A DNA stretch of 64,000 nucleotides from Protea cynaroides (GCA_028583415.1 CM053272.1:40100199-40164198), one strand, 5' to 3'; positions 1-12,849 are shown, numbered from the stretch's first letter. The notes: a model not told the origin generated them from the sequence alone. A program made the numbers and translations.

Positions 1-562
1 TATAGCAGATCGGGTGGAGGGAGAGTGGAGTGAATCGGGTAGGCTTGTGCATGGAGGTTTGCAGTAGCATGGCCAAGTGGCTGTTCCAAAGATCTGATCC
101 CTAGCCGCCCGGCCGGCACCTTCGATGCACCTCGGTCGCCCCATTGCCCTTCCAACTCTGATGCGTTCTCTCCATTTTTTGATCCATCCTATCAAACCAG
201 CGAAAAAAGGGCAGAGTGCAAGCAACTGTTCAAAGAGCCACATCTGCCGTTGGTGGTTATTGATCTCGGTCTGACGTTCGGAAAAACTTACAGTTCTCTG
301 GCGCACCTAATGCGGATCATAGTTCCAGTTCTCGCCGCACTCTTTACCACCACTCCTTGTTACTGCTCTTGCAACAGCCGTAAGGTTTATCAAATGTGCA
401 GGTTACGGGTGGTGTGTGCATGATCACAAGAAGATGACAGGTAACATGGGTGACGGTAGATTGATAAAAAAACAAAGAAAAAAAACAGAGAAAAAGGGCG
501 GGGGCGGACTTACCTAAAGCTGCAGGTAAGCTTTCCTCCTTTCAGCTTCTCTCAATCTCTCC
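1..562. other. Unassigned sequence at left edge
   Basis: No long open frame, RNA gene or transposon end was recognised here. The base composition is more balanced than the surrounding AT-rich spacers. A GCAGGTAAGC string near 521-530 resembles a plant 5' splice donor, so this could be the edge of a transcribed region whose other parts lie outside the window. That is only a weak inference. Confidence 0.3.
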
Positions 563-1060
563 TTGCCGGCTCTTCTCCATGCTTCTCCTCTTCTGCTTTC
601 TTCTTCTTCTTCTTCTTCTTCTTCATCTATTTCTTCCTCTCTTAATCTCTTTCTGACTGAGCCCTCTCTACTCTCTAGTCAGATTTTCTCCTTCTTTTTC
701 CTTTCTCAATTGATCTCCTCTCTACTTCTGGTTTTCTCCCTCTTTTCTTCTCCCTTTTTTCTGTCTCTATCACCGACTCCCTTCCTAAAACTAGCCACGG
801 CCAGCTCCTCGAGAATCTTCTTCTCCCCGATTTTTTCCATTCTTATATTATTTAGAGTTCCCACTCTCTCCATATCTATCTCGATTTCCTATCCCCCCTC
901 CAACTTTCTCTCGATCTCTTATTCTCTCACTCTAACTCCCCTCTATTGAGTCTCTCTCCCACTATAACTCTCTCTCTCTCTCTCACGGTCTCCTATTACT
1001 CCCAGTCCAACTCAAACTCTCTCTCTTATTATTCGTTTAGTGCATATATATACGTATAAT
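563..1060. repeat. Pyrimidine-rich low-complexity tract
   Basis: The + strand is almost entirely C and T. It contains a (TTC)n run near 600-625 and a (TC)n run near 968-984. The 128-residue open frame inside it is a serine/leucine-rich composition artefact. CT-rich tracts are common in plant 5' leaders, but no gene follows on the + strand. Confidence 0.7.
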
Positions 1061-1114
1061 AATAATTCATAGATTATATAGTACATATAATCATATATTA
1101 TATAGTACATATAA

Positions 1115-3505
1115 TCACAAACTAAGACAAAGTAAACTCAAAATAAGAAAAAAAAAACTAACAAGCCTAATTGGTAAAGGAAACTAATAAACAAATTAGG
1201 AGTCCATCATATGACACATGATTAAGTAATAGCGTATTTTATATCATTACGTCAACACCTCCCCTTCTCAAGCTGGAGCATGGGGGAATGTAAGAGCTTC
1301 AGCTTGAAATGATGTAACAATAGAAGCTGCAGCAACAGTATGAGCTTCACCTTGAAACTATGTATCAACAAAAGTAGCAGCAACAATAATAGTAAAGCTA
1401 CACAGTATAGGTCACTGTAAACCAAGCAACAACAGCAGCACAGTTTAAGTCACTGTTACTGTGAACCAAGCAGCAATAGCAACAGCAGTAATAGGAGTAA
1501 CAATAGTGGTAGAGCCAATACCCGCAAAAGGTATTAGGTTGCATCATGTGCAACAAGTAATAGTCTCTCATCAATGAGTAGACTTAATTAAAAATTGCAT
1601 CTTGTACAATTGAACAAAATGTTGCATCTTGTGCAACTGATAATAATCCATCACCAATGAGTAAACCTGAATAAAGGTTGCATCTTATGTAACTAAACAA
1701 AATGCATCATGTGCAATTGAACAAAAGTTTGCATCTTGTACAATTGATAATAGTTTCTCGTCAATAAGGAGACCTAAACAAGGTGATAAAAGTGTCTCTC
1801 CAATGAGCAGACACAAGTATGAGCAGATACAAGTCTCTCTTCCTTGAGCAAACCTGAACAAACTGATAAAAGTGTCTTTCCAGCGAGCAAACACAAGCCT
1901 GAGCAAAATATATGCTCCTTTTCCCCCTTACCTGGAGCAGCTCCTTTTCCCCCTTACTAGGAGCAGTCCACGCAGACAAAAAACACAAGGGAATGCCCAA
2001 CAAGAACAATCATCAATAAGAATCTTCAATCACCCCCTTCAGGTAGTAGCAAAAAATACCAGAGAAACAAATATAGCAATAACAACCTTCATACCATCAC
2101 AATTCCAAACTGATGTGATTTAGGGCGTTCCAAAGCAATAAAATTGCAAAATACAAAGCCAATGGCAAGTCTGTAAATTCTGGCCACACTTATGGGCCCA
2201 TTCAAGCAAGCAAATTGCAAATATTAAAAGGCAATGGCAGTTTAGTAAATTACGAGGAATTTGCAAGGGACCATTGGTAAGTAAAGAAGTATTAGGACTG
2301 ACCCATAAGGATTTTGAAGGACAGGGACAAAACTGGGATATCAGAAAAGTGGGGTTAACCAAATAGAATTTAAAAGGGATTTTTCTACAAATTTCAGAGA
2401 TGGACAAAGAGGAATTGGTTTATAAGGAGAGGGGCATTTCTGGAAAAACCAGTTTTAAGGTCTTCTTCCTCCATTCACGAACCAGAATAGGGAGACGGTA
2501 ACTGGTTTACACTTTTACTCCAGTTAAAAGAACTCCCTCAATATGGTTTAGATGGCTCTGAAACTTCAACGGGAGGTTGATAACAGGCTGGACTTCCAAA
2601 TCCATTTGTAAAACAAATTATTCAGTGGCCAAAAATTAATTTTAAAACTTATGCAACAGAACCTGGCGGAAGTTTCAGATTCTGGTTAATCTCAAGTTGG
2701 AATCCCACAGAAGAAAGTCGTCTAAGGCTAAAACCCTAGGAGTCAGGTGTCCCAGAGCTGATTGATCTTCATTCCAAGTTTTAGGCCAAACAGACCTCAG
2801 TCCACGAGATATCAGCCAGCAGCATGTAGTAATATAGATCACAATAAAATAGAAGTCCCAGATATGTTGCAGAATATAGGACAGCAAACCAATCGTTAAT
2901 ACTGGCCACCCCAAAAAGATGATTCAGCAACACCGATCAAGGGGAGGAAACCAGTTAATAGATACCAGAGTTCTCCAGCAATCGATTCCAATCCTCAACA
3001 CCCACATATAATATAAAATAAAAAGACAAGCAGCAGAGGCTCAGTAAACCAAAACAAAAAAACAATTCAGCAAACCACCAACTGAAACTGGCAAAGTTTT
3101 CATTCAATACTCCAGATGCAGCAATGGTAGCTACACACCTCAACGGAAAACCTTAAACGACTCTCAAAACGGCATTCGCTCGATACCATGTGAAAAAATA
3201 GAAAATAAGAGAAAGCGGAAAAATAAAGGAAGAAAGAGTGCGAGCAAAATCGAATTAGTTGGTTACTGCTCTCTTCCTTGTAGTTTTTATTTATAGAAAA
3301 TAGAAAACAACTATAGATATGATCTAGAACTCTACAAGTCAAAGTCTTAGTCACAAACTAAGACAAAGTAAACTCAAAATAGGAAAAAGAAACTAATAAG
3401 CCTAATTGGTAAAGGAAACTAATAAAGCAAACTAATCAACTAATTAGGAGTCCATCATGTGGCACATGATTAAGTAATAGTGTATTTTATATCATTACAC
3501 TAACA
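1115..3505 (-). mobile_element. Non-coding LTR retrotransposon, minus orientation
   Basis: A right-hand LTR (3189-3505, TG...CA) and a shortened left-hand LTR (1115-1257) are near-identical over their shared last ~140 bp. Next to the right LTR is a primer-binding site; read on the minus strand it is TGGTATCGAGCG (3177-3188). Next to the left LTR is a polypurine tract, CCTCCCC on the + strand (1258-1268). These fix the orientation as minus. The ~1.9 kb interior has no gag, integrase or reverse-transcriptase motif in any frame. It has short reiterated motifs around GTTGCATCTTGTGCAACT (1610-1750). It is therefore a non-autonomous (LARD-like) element or an internal-deletion derivative. The left LTR has lost its outer half. 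Confidence 0.75.
3189..3505 (-). repeat. 5' LTR of the 1115-3505 element (right-hand copy)
   Basis: This 317-bp repeat begins TGTGAAAA and ends CTAACA on the + strand. Its last ~150 bp repeat the sequence at 1115-1257 with few differences. The primer-binding site abuts its left side. Confidence 0.75.
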
Positions 3506-4049
3506 GGTAGTTAAAATAAAGTTGGGGTGGAGATTGGAAAGAGTTGCTATGGATGCAATAGCCAGTATAGAGCTTCACAAACATTTCTTGACGCTTATTG
3601 GTTTTCTATTCTTTTATGAATCTTTGGTGTATGCGCTCTTCTCCTTCCAAGCCACTTTAACCCTCCTTCCCTCTCCTTCCCGCCAAACCCAAATCGTCGA
3701 CATCTTTTAAACCCCCTGCTATCTATGCCGCCAAGTCTGACAAGAACACCAATGTCATAGATTGTAGATGTTTACCCTTTCAATAAACTCAGGTTGAATG
3801 GTCGGAGTGCTCTCAATAACAACTGAAGACTAACTATTCAAACCATATGTGGATTCAATATCAATAGCAAAGGCTCCACGACCATTAGCAATCCAACATT
3901 TAATCATTTCCTTGGGCCTCTAGAAATCCCACGCTTCTCTAACCCTACTCCCAGGTTGCCGCCATTATCTTTGTCGAAGAAATTAGAAGCTTGGAGAATC
4001 ATTGTTGTAATGGGAAGGGTTTTCTACAACATTGCTATAAAACCAATTA
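3506..4049. other. Spacer, nothing recognised
   Basis: No coding motif, transposon terminus or RNA gene was seen. The short open frame at 3522-3710 shows no recognisable domain. Confidence 0.4.
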
Positions 4050-4172
4050 GGAAACAATTAAACCAAACCGACCAGTAATTGGTTCTAGTTTGGCCACTTG
4101 GAACCGATTAATAATCCATTTGATTTCGGTTTACGTATAATATATCTCAAACCGAACAGATTTACACCCTTA
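4050..4172. mobile_element. hAT-like element remnant
   Basis: The stretch has alternating AACCGATTAATAATC / CCGAAC motifs and ends in GATTTACACCCTTA. This matches the terminal style of the better-preserved hAT-like elements elsewhere in the window, which end TTGACACCCTTA. No clear opposite end or TSD was found. Confidence 0.3.
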
Positions 4173-6480
4173 CCCTTAGAGTCCAAAATACCAACAGCCC
4201 TCAATGAGCTCATCTACAGGATGAATGATCCATATGTGAAGAAGGATGCAACCAGGACCATGTATTTTCAAACAAATAATTGCTTTCTATTTTCTACATC
4301 TTAAGCAAATAATTGATAAAAGTCAAACTAATCGCTAAGAAGACTTGACAAATGTGTAACCACAAGGCACTGCTTCCTTGTCGCTTTTCCTTCTATCAAC
4401 ATCCTAAGCATATTCTCTTAACATATAAAACAAATTGCATATCCTATGGGGAAGCATTCCCCAAGTTCCAATCAAGCAGGTTGATGGAAAGCACTTCATA
4501 AGACAGCCACAAGAACAACATGCACATATAAGTAGTACAGCCAATGTAAATATTAACATAAACGAGAGGCAATACCAGAAAAGAAACAATTGGTTGTGAG
4601 AGAACTCTCAACAAAGTAACTAACAAGGGTAAATGACAAGATGAAGTAGAATGATCATTCACACGCAGCAAATAGCCATTAACTTTTTGTTGCATATGAA
4701 GCATTTTGCTATCTACAAGAGAGATGACCAATACACATAAAAACTTTGTCCAAACTCATCATCCACCACGAAAAATATAATCTACGCGAACTGCTTCTAC
4801 GAAAATCTTGTGCAAATTTTTGTCGCATATGAAGCATATTGAAACCTAGATGAGATGAAATACTAAACCCATTCTCATAAAACACACAAAAAAACCTTGT
4901 CCAAAGACTCCAAACCCATGATCTAACATATCCTAATTGTTGTTGATGATGAATGTGATAAAAATTAAAAACCATCCCCATTAGTACAATATCCTGAAGA
5001 ACTTGGAAAAGTGCACCTAAGGAATAGACAATACTAAATAAAATTCAATCAAACATAATTGAACCAGTATAATATGAGCATCTTTAAAACAAAAGGAAAA
5101 AAAAAGTAAAATAGAATATGACTACCAAAAGGCTGACGTACAACCAAAAGTGCAAAGGAAAAAAATTGGGACTTTTTCTTCAAAAGTAAGATTAAAAAAC
5201 TAAGAATTGGAACCTCTAGCTGTAGACATTAAAACTTTTCATCAATAAGTCATACAAAAAATAGTCTTCTCATATCTAGTACTTTCAGCCTACCACGAAA
5301 TGGAATTACTAACCCCATTAATCAATTCCACCAGGAACCATTTAACACTACTCGTAACTCCATCATTAATCAACTAGGTAGAAGCAAAAAGATGATTCAT
5401 GCAAGTCTTCATAATATAGAGTGCCTCATTACTGGACTCAGAAATTGTCAGCCTCCCAAGGATGCCATATCTTACCAATTAAAACATAAAAACTTAGAGC
5501 TCGTTACGTCTTTAACTCCAAAATCTAAAAGAAGCACTAGTCACTAATCATGATTTTTCCTAGCTATGATGCACTTCACACACTGGCCTGAGCAAAAATA
5601 AGGCAGGATGCCAAAAAAGGTAAACCTAAGGAGGGTAACTAAATTAACCATCTCCTCCATCCCAACATTTCTCATGAACGCACGAGATTATTTTACAACA
5701 TGATTTGACAGAAAGAAACCAAGGGTGACTACACCAATGGACAGAAAACTAGTGTTACAAAACAAAAGTATGTGAAATCTCGTCATGCAAAGTTCAACAC
5801 AAGCACTCTTCCAGCTAAAGAGAACCAAAAAGTTGCAAGATGCTAAACTCTTGAAATAGTAGGTACATGGAGAATACAAAGTCCACTATCTTACATCAAC
5901 GAAAAAAGAGATCGTCCTTTTCACCTTGGAGTAGAAGACATGATGATGAAGAATCCATCGTCGAGGTCTGTTTTGACGAAAATTTCATCAGTACGAGGCC
6001 CTTTAAAGTGAATAAAATCGATCATGCATAGACTAAATGAGAAGAGCTACTAACCTGATCGCATAATGTACATGAATTTTTTCGGATTCCATGTAAAATG
6101 AAATACCGTAGATACTTCTGGTTCAGTTAAGATCTTCTACAACGCAGAAAAATAAGATAAATCAATACCTGTTTGGGCAAAAAAATGAGCAGAGGTTTTA
6201 AGAAAGAACATGGAGCGAAGTAGCAGCAATTGTGCCAGAAATCCATTCGTTACAGACGCAAGACGCGGGAAAACTCAAGGAATAAACCCGATTTGAAAAT
6301 CAGAATCACTGAGCCAAAGAAGCAAATTCGTAGGAGTGGATCCGATGCTTACAGGAGATGATAAAATTCGTTCCGGGGAATAAGTTACAGAGAGAGTGAC
6401 GAGAGGGAAAGAGCGACAGAAAATTTCTGATGAACAAGAACATGGAATTTTTTTAATGCCCCGGGATTTAAAATAACTAT
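4173..6480 (-). other. Possible degraded transcription unit on minus strand
   Basis: Read on the minus strand, 5890-6430 looks like a plant 5' leader: a C/T-rich start, GT-starting junction candidates (CTCCTGTAAG near 6355, ATCAGGTTAG near 6055) and CAG-ending acceptor-like sites. No conserved protein could be read downstream. The open frame at 6275-6661 (minus) has no recognised domain and would lie in the putative leader. A near-duplicate block (TTGT[TC]GCATATGAAGCAT...TTGTCCAAA) occurs at about 4690-4755 and 4820-4900. This may be a long non-coding transcript, a pseudogene or chance. Confidence 0.2.
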
Positions 6481-6661
6481 AAACAAAAGTAAAAAAATAT
6501 ATGATGAAAGCGCGCGAATGACCTAGCCGCCCACGTATTTTATTTCTACCTGCTTCTAATGTTAAAATAATCAAAATATATGGTAGACCGGAAAATAATA
6601 TAAATAGATTATTTATCGGTTTTCGGTTTCCCCGCATTCGATAATCTCTTTGCTTGGCCAT

Positions 6662-7790
6662 TTGGGGAACGGCTGGCTAATCAATTGTTAACTCGGCTGT
6701 AGATCGGCTAGAACTCGGCGTAGCCTTATGACCCTCAGATTTTCTTTTTCTTTTTTTTTTCTTGTTTACTTTTTTTTTTTTTTGTCATGGAGCATTGAGC
6801 AACCGCATTACCTTTATTAGAAAATAAATTAACTTATATTTTAAAATATCAAAAAAGTTTAGCTGCCGGGCACATTAATACTTTGGCTCTTCATTTACAT
6901 TAATACTTTGGCTCTTCATTTTGGCTCTTCATTTCCATTGATTTTGACTCTCTCGGACTAATTTGATAACTGAATATTGTTTGATAAATCTGGTCTAATT
7001 TCAAGTTCTTAAATAGTGGATCAGACTCAATTTGACTCTGGAATCCTAAATTTGGGATTTAAAAAAAATTAATTCTTGTTACCCTAGAACAAATGAAGCA
7101 AAACAAAATAAGGGAGTTAAGCCAAAGCCATCAGCGCCACCCACCACCCAACAACACCATCACTGACGTTGCCACCACAGTTCCACTTTCAAAAAATTGA
7201 AAATAATAAATTGACTCAAAAGCAAAAGTAATGGATTTGAAATCAGGTGTTCATATCCTAGTTGATCTGTCGATACCCAGGAAAAATATTCAATTCACTT
7301 TTATTTAAGAATTAATTGTAATACCTTTTCTTGTTTTTACAGTCATCAATTTCTATAGTCTTCAAAAGTGATAAAGTATTCTCTTAAAAAATACTTAATA
7401 AATATTACAAAATATGATGAAATGCTGATAAAATTCCATTTTCAGGTACCTTTACCCCAAAATAATATTTCACACATTCACATTTACCCAAAAAAATATA
7501 TATTTCTCACATTCACACTTGCTCTTACTGAAATTTACACTTATTTTTCAGTCCCTAACTATGGACTTTCCTCTTTCTTTATCTTTTTTTTTTTTTAAGC
7601 TAGTGTTTAGTGGTAATACCCAAAATTATAATAATTGCAAAAATTTGATAAAAATTATTGTCAAAGAAAGAGAATCAAAATCAATTATAATGGTAAAAAC
7701 TAAGCTACCCACGATTTTATTGACGCTACAAGAAATAGTACCAAAATCAAATTACACATGCTCGCATTTTAAACTTACAAAATATCATTT
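6662..7790. other. AT-rich spacer
   Basis: AT-rich sequence with a poly-T/poly-A rich patch near 6740-6785 and a short duplicated phrase (CATTAATACTTTGGCTCTTCATTT) near 6870-6930. No gene or bounded transposon was recognised. Confidence 0.4.
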
Positions 7791-8782
7791 GCAAGCCATT
7801 AGGTCAGCTGCCATTCAATTCTATTGGAGTACTGGTTCTACCGATAAAGGGATTCCATGGGTCTTTTGGTCCCGGTGATGCCTTCCTAAATCAAGAGGCG
7901 ATCGGTTTCGGGTTGCGTGACCATTCTCTTAGAATCAGGCAATATTAGCTAAGTTAGCCTAGCGGCTTTATACTCAACCGGAGGCACCTTGGGGCTGATT
8001 TCTTAAACATATTTATTTTTCCCACTCCCCTTTCTTAGCAGCCAAACTTGGTCACTCGCCATCGTGGATTTGGCGCAATATTCTTTCTGGTCGGGAGGCT
8101 CTTATGAAGAGATGGACTCATGTGGAAAGTGGGTAATGGTGCTTCTATCAACATCTGGCAGGAGAAATGGATTCCTCACTTTCGAGATCATAAGGTCCAT
8201 TCATCTCAACCTTTATCTCGGGCTATTCACAGATCTAATTGATCCTGTCCATCATACCTGGAAACGGGATCTCCTGCAATCTCTTTTTTCGAAGGACAAG
8301 GCTCAACTTATTGTTAAAATTCCTCTTTCCTTTTCTCAGGGTGTTGATACACCGATATGGACTGGTACCAAATCTCGAAAATTTACTGTCAAATCAGCTT
8401 ATAATTTGTTAGCTCAACTTCGTGAATCTGACTTCTTCACATAGCTAGCAATGCTTGGCAACAAATCCCTCACCTAGTTTGGCGTGGCATTTGGGGGGAG
8501 TCAAACCTTATCGAAAATCAAGCATTTTCGAAAATCAAGCATTTTCTTTGGCGGAGCTGTCATGATGCGGTGGCCTCAAGTGCTGCCCTTCATCATCGTT
8601 GCATTTTCGTGGATCTTTCTTGTAGACGTTATGGGGCAGATGTTGAAGATATTTTTCATATTCTTCTTCGGTGCCCTTATGCTCGAGCTGTTTGGTTTGA
8701 CTCGGTTATGAGTTTCATTGTTCTTGCATAGGAGGGTCTCACAATAATTTCTCAATGGTTACAATCTCTTCTACATGTGACT
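7791..8782 (+). pseudogene. LINE (L1-type) 5'-truncated, left half: end of RT and zf-RVT region
   Basis: Broken frames together read like the C-terminal part of a plant LINE polyprotein. There is a GGxGFG segment near 7900, then QA-LAKLAWRL-like sequence. The frame at 8064-8444 contains the WKRDLL...AQLIVKIPL and W-TGTKSRKFTVKSAYNLL motifs typical of the stretch before zf-RVT. After a frame change come KIKHFLWR, CRRYGADVEDIFHILLRC and ARAVW, the zf-RVT zinc-knuckle-like pattern (8530-8700). Several stops and frameshifts make it non-functional. The sequence stops at 8782, where a 2.2-kb solo LTR is inserted, and resumes at 11027. Confidence 0.75.
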
Positions 8783-11026
8783 TGTAAGACCCGCAATCCA
8801 TGAATCCAATATAAACCTCTATTTCATGTCATGATAGGTCTTCCAATCATAACCGAATCAAACGGAACAAGCGGATGACAATCAGATACTAATATAGACA
8901 AACAAAGGCAATAATTTTTATACCGGTCTATCATACCGATTGATCGATATATCTGCGCGGGCAGACTAGCCAAATCCGAAAACAGATCTATGTGGGTCCT
9001 GCTTACCAAATCTCAATCTTAAGGATTTTCCTAACGTAAGAAAATTTCTTAAAACTTAACCTAGTCTATTTAAGGATTCTTAAACCTCTTTGATTGATTT
9101 TCACAAACCCTAGAGAGGAGAAGGAGATCTGATTATGAGAAAGGAGCTGAGAAAGGTAGAAGAGGAGATTCCAATGGACGAAGAACACCATAGTTCGCGA
9201 ACCAACGATAAATGCATATACCTCTCTCTAGGTTAAGTATTGTTAATGATTGATCAATACTATGCAAGGTTAGGTATTAATCTAAAACCCTAAATTGCCG
9301 TTAAACCCTAATTCGGTTGATAAACCCTATATTCAAATTATAAACCAAGGTTCATTAGAACGTAGGACTTGAATGAAAGATAAAACAATCCCTATTAAAT
9401 TGCTCAGGCCTAGAATACATAGGAGGAACCCTATAAATCTTGTGCGATTATCAACGGAAGACGAACACCAAGTTGGTGGCCTTCCGAAGGCATATCAATC
9501 AACCATACCAGTGGCACTAAGTGCGATCGGTACCTCTCGGGTAGCCTACCAAGGATATCCGATCGACTATACCGGTCACGCCATTGTATAGTGACCTGCG
9601 ACCAGTATATGCGACCGGTATGTCCAAAATGGATTGGTTTTTCACCCAGTTAATTTTCGATCAACATAAAACCTATGGAACTAATTTTAATTAAATCCTA
9701 ACATCGTATAGGACCTTGTGATAGCGAGATTGAACTCTGTGACACGGAACAAACTAACAATCAAGCGTCAGGTAAGGGAATCGTACCAAAACCCTAATTA
9801 ACTAATAACAGTAAAATGTCGCTAATAATTACCTTATTCTATGGAGTGTTGCTTGTGCATATTCACCTATCATCTTTACTTTTAGTTATTATATTCTATT
9901 CATGCATACTCGCTATGCTATGATGTGACTGTTAGGCATGTGAATGTTTTCGTTGGTGTGTGGAATGGGAAGAGTTTGAGGTATTGGATCATTCCTCACA
10001 TTGACATATTTTTGTATCGCAACTATATTAGCATGCTTGGTACGGATAGGGTATCAGGGGGGACGTGGATTTGTGGTCTCCTGTCTGGCCACCAGACTCG
10101 AGCCCTATCTCTATGTCATAGGGAGTTGTGCTGTGATAGAATCTACTGTGATGACATATAGGATTGATTAGTGACGAATCAACTTGCAAGTCCTCGTCAA
10201 TAGGGGTGTAGATATTGGTAAGGTAAAGGGTATCAGGGGGAGAACGTGGGGTGGAGGCACAGTCTGCCCACCAGACTCATGCTCTATCTCTATACCAGAA
10301 TGAGTGATGTGGGACGACAGTGGTGTCTCAGAGGGCAGAAGTAGATGAAGCTGTCTCATCTGGTCAATCTCATCCCGCACAAGAAGGGTAATCCATTAGA
10401 CGTGCTCACACTCTCATGCATGGAGGTGCGATGGTAGTCAAACCTCACCATAGCATTGTGCAAGTATACCAGACCAAATGTAAATGCTACTCATGCATAT
10501 TGCTTGTTACATTGTCTAATTCTCTTACTGAGTTAAGTTATGAGCTCACCCTTGTATATATATATATATATGTGTGTGTGTATGTTTTTAGATATTGATG
10601 TAGGTTATACTGTGGATGACTACATGGATGCTCCAGTATACCCGAACTAAACATGAATACTATAGAGGTGTTGCTGCCTTAGAAGTACAAGCAAGGGAGG
10701 ATGAGCATGATGCTTCATGCGAGTGTCCTTATTGCGTGTACCTCTAGGATGTTTTGATTTAGTTATTTTTTTTCAGTTGGATTTTATAAACGATATAATG
10801 GATAATTTATTTATGTTTTGGTGTGAAGAATAATTGGTTACTATATTTACAATGTAGAACTCAGTTCATTTAATTAAAGACTTCCGCTATGTTTATTATA
10901 TTCTGATCATGATTATGTGCAATGGTTTGTATAAATGGACACGGTCTTATCGAGATCCTGGTATAAACCGTTGATTTGGTGACGGTTCACTCACACTTCT
11001 GGTTCAGTCGGAATTTGGGTGTGACA
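8783..11026 (+). mobile_element. Solo LTR, ~2.2 kb family (copy 1), inside the LINE
   Basis: This 2244-bp block begins TGTAAGACC and ends GGGTGTGACA. The flanks TGACT (8778-8782) and TGACC (11027-11031) give a 4/5 target-site duplication. A second copy of the same family lies in inverse orientation at 24482-26687. There is no internal coding region. Inside are duplicated phrases around GGGTATCAGGGGG and CCCACCAGACTC (10045-10110 and 10228-10300), repeated ACCGGTAT/ATACCGAT motifs, and GAGCTCACCC before a TA repeat (about 10543-10572). The size suggests a Ty3/Gypsy family such as Del/Tekay, but that assignment is inference. It most likely formed by LTR-LTR recombination after insertion into the LINE. 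Confidence 0.8.
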
Positions 11027-11779
11027 TGACCACTCAATCCAAAATCGTGGGGCGTGAGATTTTCTCTTTTGCTGCTTTTGTTTATTGGACATTATGGATA
11101 GCTGTGAATGAGCTTTATTTTGAGGATAAATATGTGACACCATAGGCGGTTATTTATCTGGCGGAGAGGGCCTTTCGTGAATATCAGGAATCGCTACAAC
11201 TTGCGTCAGCTCCATTGATTTCTGAGCTCAATTCCTAAGCTTTGGGTTGTTTTTTTCCTGATCCTCAGATAATTAAAATTAACACTAATGCTGCTTTCAA
11301 TTTGTCAGACTCTGGCTGTGGTGTGGGTTTCATCATGCTTCATGATAAGGGACAGATTCAGTTAGCGGTTTCAATCCCAGGATCTTTTCTTTCCCTGCTA
11401 TTGGATAAGCTATAGCCATAAGGGCGGCCCTTCAGGCAGATATCAATCATGGTTTTCTAAAGCTATAGGTTGAGTCAAATTGTTTGGAGGTCATCCAACT
11501 TCTTAAAGACGACAATCGGGTTGGTGAAGTTTATTTACAATCTATCATTCGGGATATTCGTGTGTTGGTGTCCCAGACTATCTGTATTTCCTTTTGTTAT
11601 ATTCCCAGGCAAAGCAACTCTGTTGCCCATCACCTGGCCAAAAGGGCTGTGTCTCTTTCTGACACCATGACATGGCCCCCCATCGCAGTCTGTGGCTTCT
11701 CAATTTATGTAACTGCGATGCTGTGATGTTTCAGGTGTCGAATATTATATAGTATTTCCTTTCACGCACAAAAAAAAAA
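11027..11779 (+). pseudogene. LINE right half: RNase H-like domain and poly(A) tail
   Basis: This continues the LINE interrupted at 8782. Degenerate frames read IKINTNAAF...GCGVGFI (start of a plant RNase H domain, RVT_3), then EVIQLLKDDN (D-containing middle) and FCYIPRQSNSVAHHLAKRA (its C-terminal IPRxxNxxAHxLA signature, about 11580-11650). Stops at 11139, 11238 and 11413 break it. The element ends in a short A run (11770-11779), the normal LINE 3' end. Together with 7791-8782 it is one 5'-truncated insertion, older than the solo LTR that splits it. Confidence 0.75.
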
Positions 11780-11804
11780 GGTCATAAACAAATTAAGACT
11801 GTAA

Positions 11805-12121
11805 AAGACTCTCTTTGGTATAATTTATATTTATATTTATGAGTTATTTATAATAAATTATTTATAAAAAATTTATGAGTCATAAATAATAATCATTTGA
11901 TACCATTAGACATAAAGAAATAATAATAGATTATCATAATAATGATAAACATGTTATAACCTATTTGTAGGTTTTAAATTATATTAATTTATTTTAAATA
12001 TAAATAATATCAATTTATTTTAAATATAAATAAGTACCATATATTATACCAACCAACTACATACATCATAATGTATTATATAATTAATTCTATAATACAT
12101 ACAAAATAGCCTAAAGTAAAC
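11805..12121. mobile_element. Tourist-like MITE, copy A
   Basis: About 317 bp, very AT-rich, with terminal sequences AGACTCTCTTTGGTATA and ...ACAAAATAGCC, flanked by TAA-like triplets. It shares TAATGATAAAC, ACCTATTTGTAG and ATTAATTTATTTTAAATATAAATA with the three other copies (21564, 29434, 32017). The terminal CTCTCTTTGG and the 3-bp TAA target fit PIF/Harbinger-derived Tourist MITEs. Confidence 0.7.
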
Positions 12122-12849
12122 AATAAATCCAACTTGAGTGCTTGGAGTCCAAGTTCTTTACAAAAGAATTTCTCAAAGTAATTAGACTGTGCAGATAAGA
12201 GCAACCTGTTAGAATCATGTTCTAGATCCAGTTATAATAGCTTAAACCATAAGGTGTCAAGCAATTTAAGGGGGAAAAAACCCATAAAATTCCTTCTTTT
12301 TTTTTGGTGAGGAAATAAGGATAAAATGTATTAGTTACCACTCACGCCCAAGGGGTATTTGAAGCTTTGAGTGGCAATTAATTTATAAGGGCATGTTTTT
12401 ACAAATCTGTAAATTTTTGCTCAATATCTAAAACAGCTGAATTGTCATGCAACTATTTGAAATCAAAACAACAAGGGATTATAAATTTACACATTATACA
12501 AAATAAATGACATAAATACCAAGTTTTTTTTTTTTATGATTTGATTTTTACTAAGCTCAGATTGTTTTGACGTAATATTTTACATGCAACTTTTTATATG
12601 TAAAAATAAATTTCAACGTTTGTTTCTTGTAGGTAAAAGAAATATGAGGTTTATTTTCCATCCCCGTCAGAGATCACTATATATTTATCTTTTGGAAATA
12701 AGCATTGAATTTTTTTTTGTACATATAAAATTGCACATCAAATTCCACATCAAAACAAACGAAGCTATGTGGAAATCTCCATGCTTTTTTAAGGTTTTAA
12801 ATGTTATTATTCAACAAAATAGCATCCATTGCCATGTGCAAACAATATG
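12122..12849. other. AT-rich spacer
   Basis: No gene or bounded transposon was recognised. The open frame at 12584-12850 has low-complexity composition and no domain. Confidence 0.4.

Noticed and set aside
563..949. 128-residue serine/leucine-rich frame
   Set aside because: Composition artefact of a CT-rich tract.
1685..3354. Small open frames inside the minus-strand LTR element
   Set aside because: None shows gag, protease, integrase or RT motifs; they overlap each other in different frames.
6275..6661. 128-residue minus-strand frame as a gene
   Set aside because: No domain, and it overlaps leader-like and splice-like sequence; treated only as part of a possible transcript.
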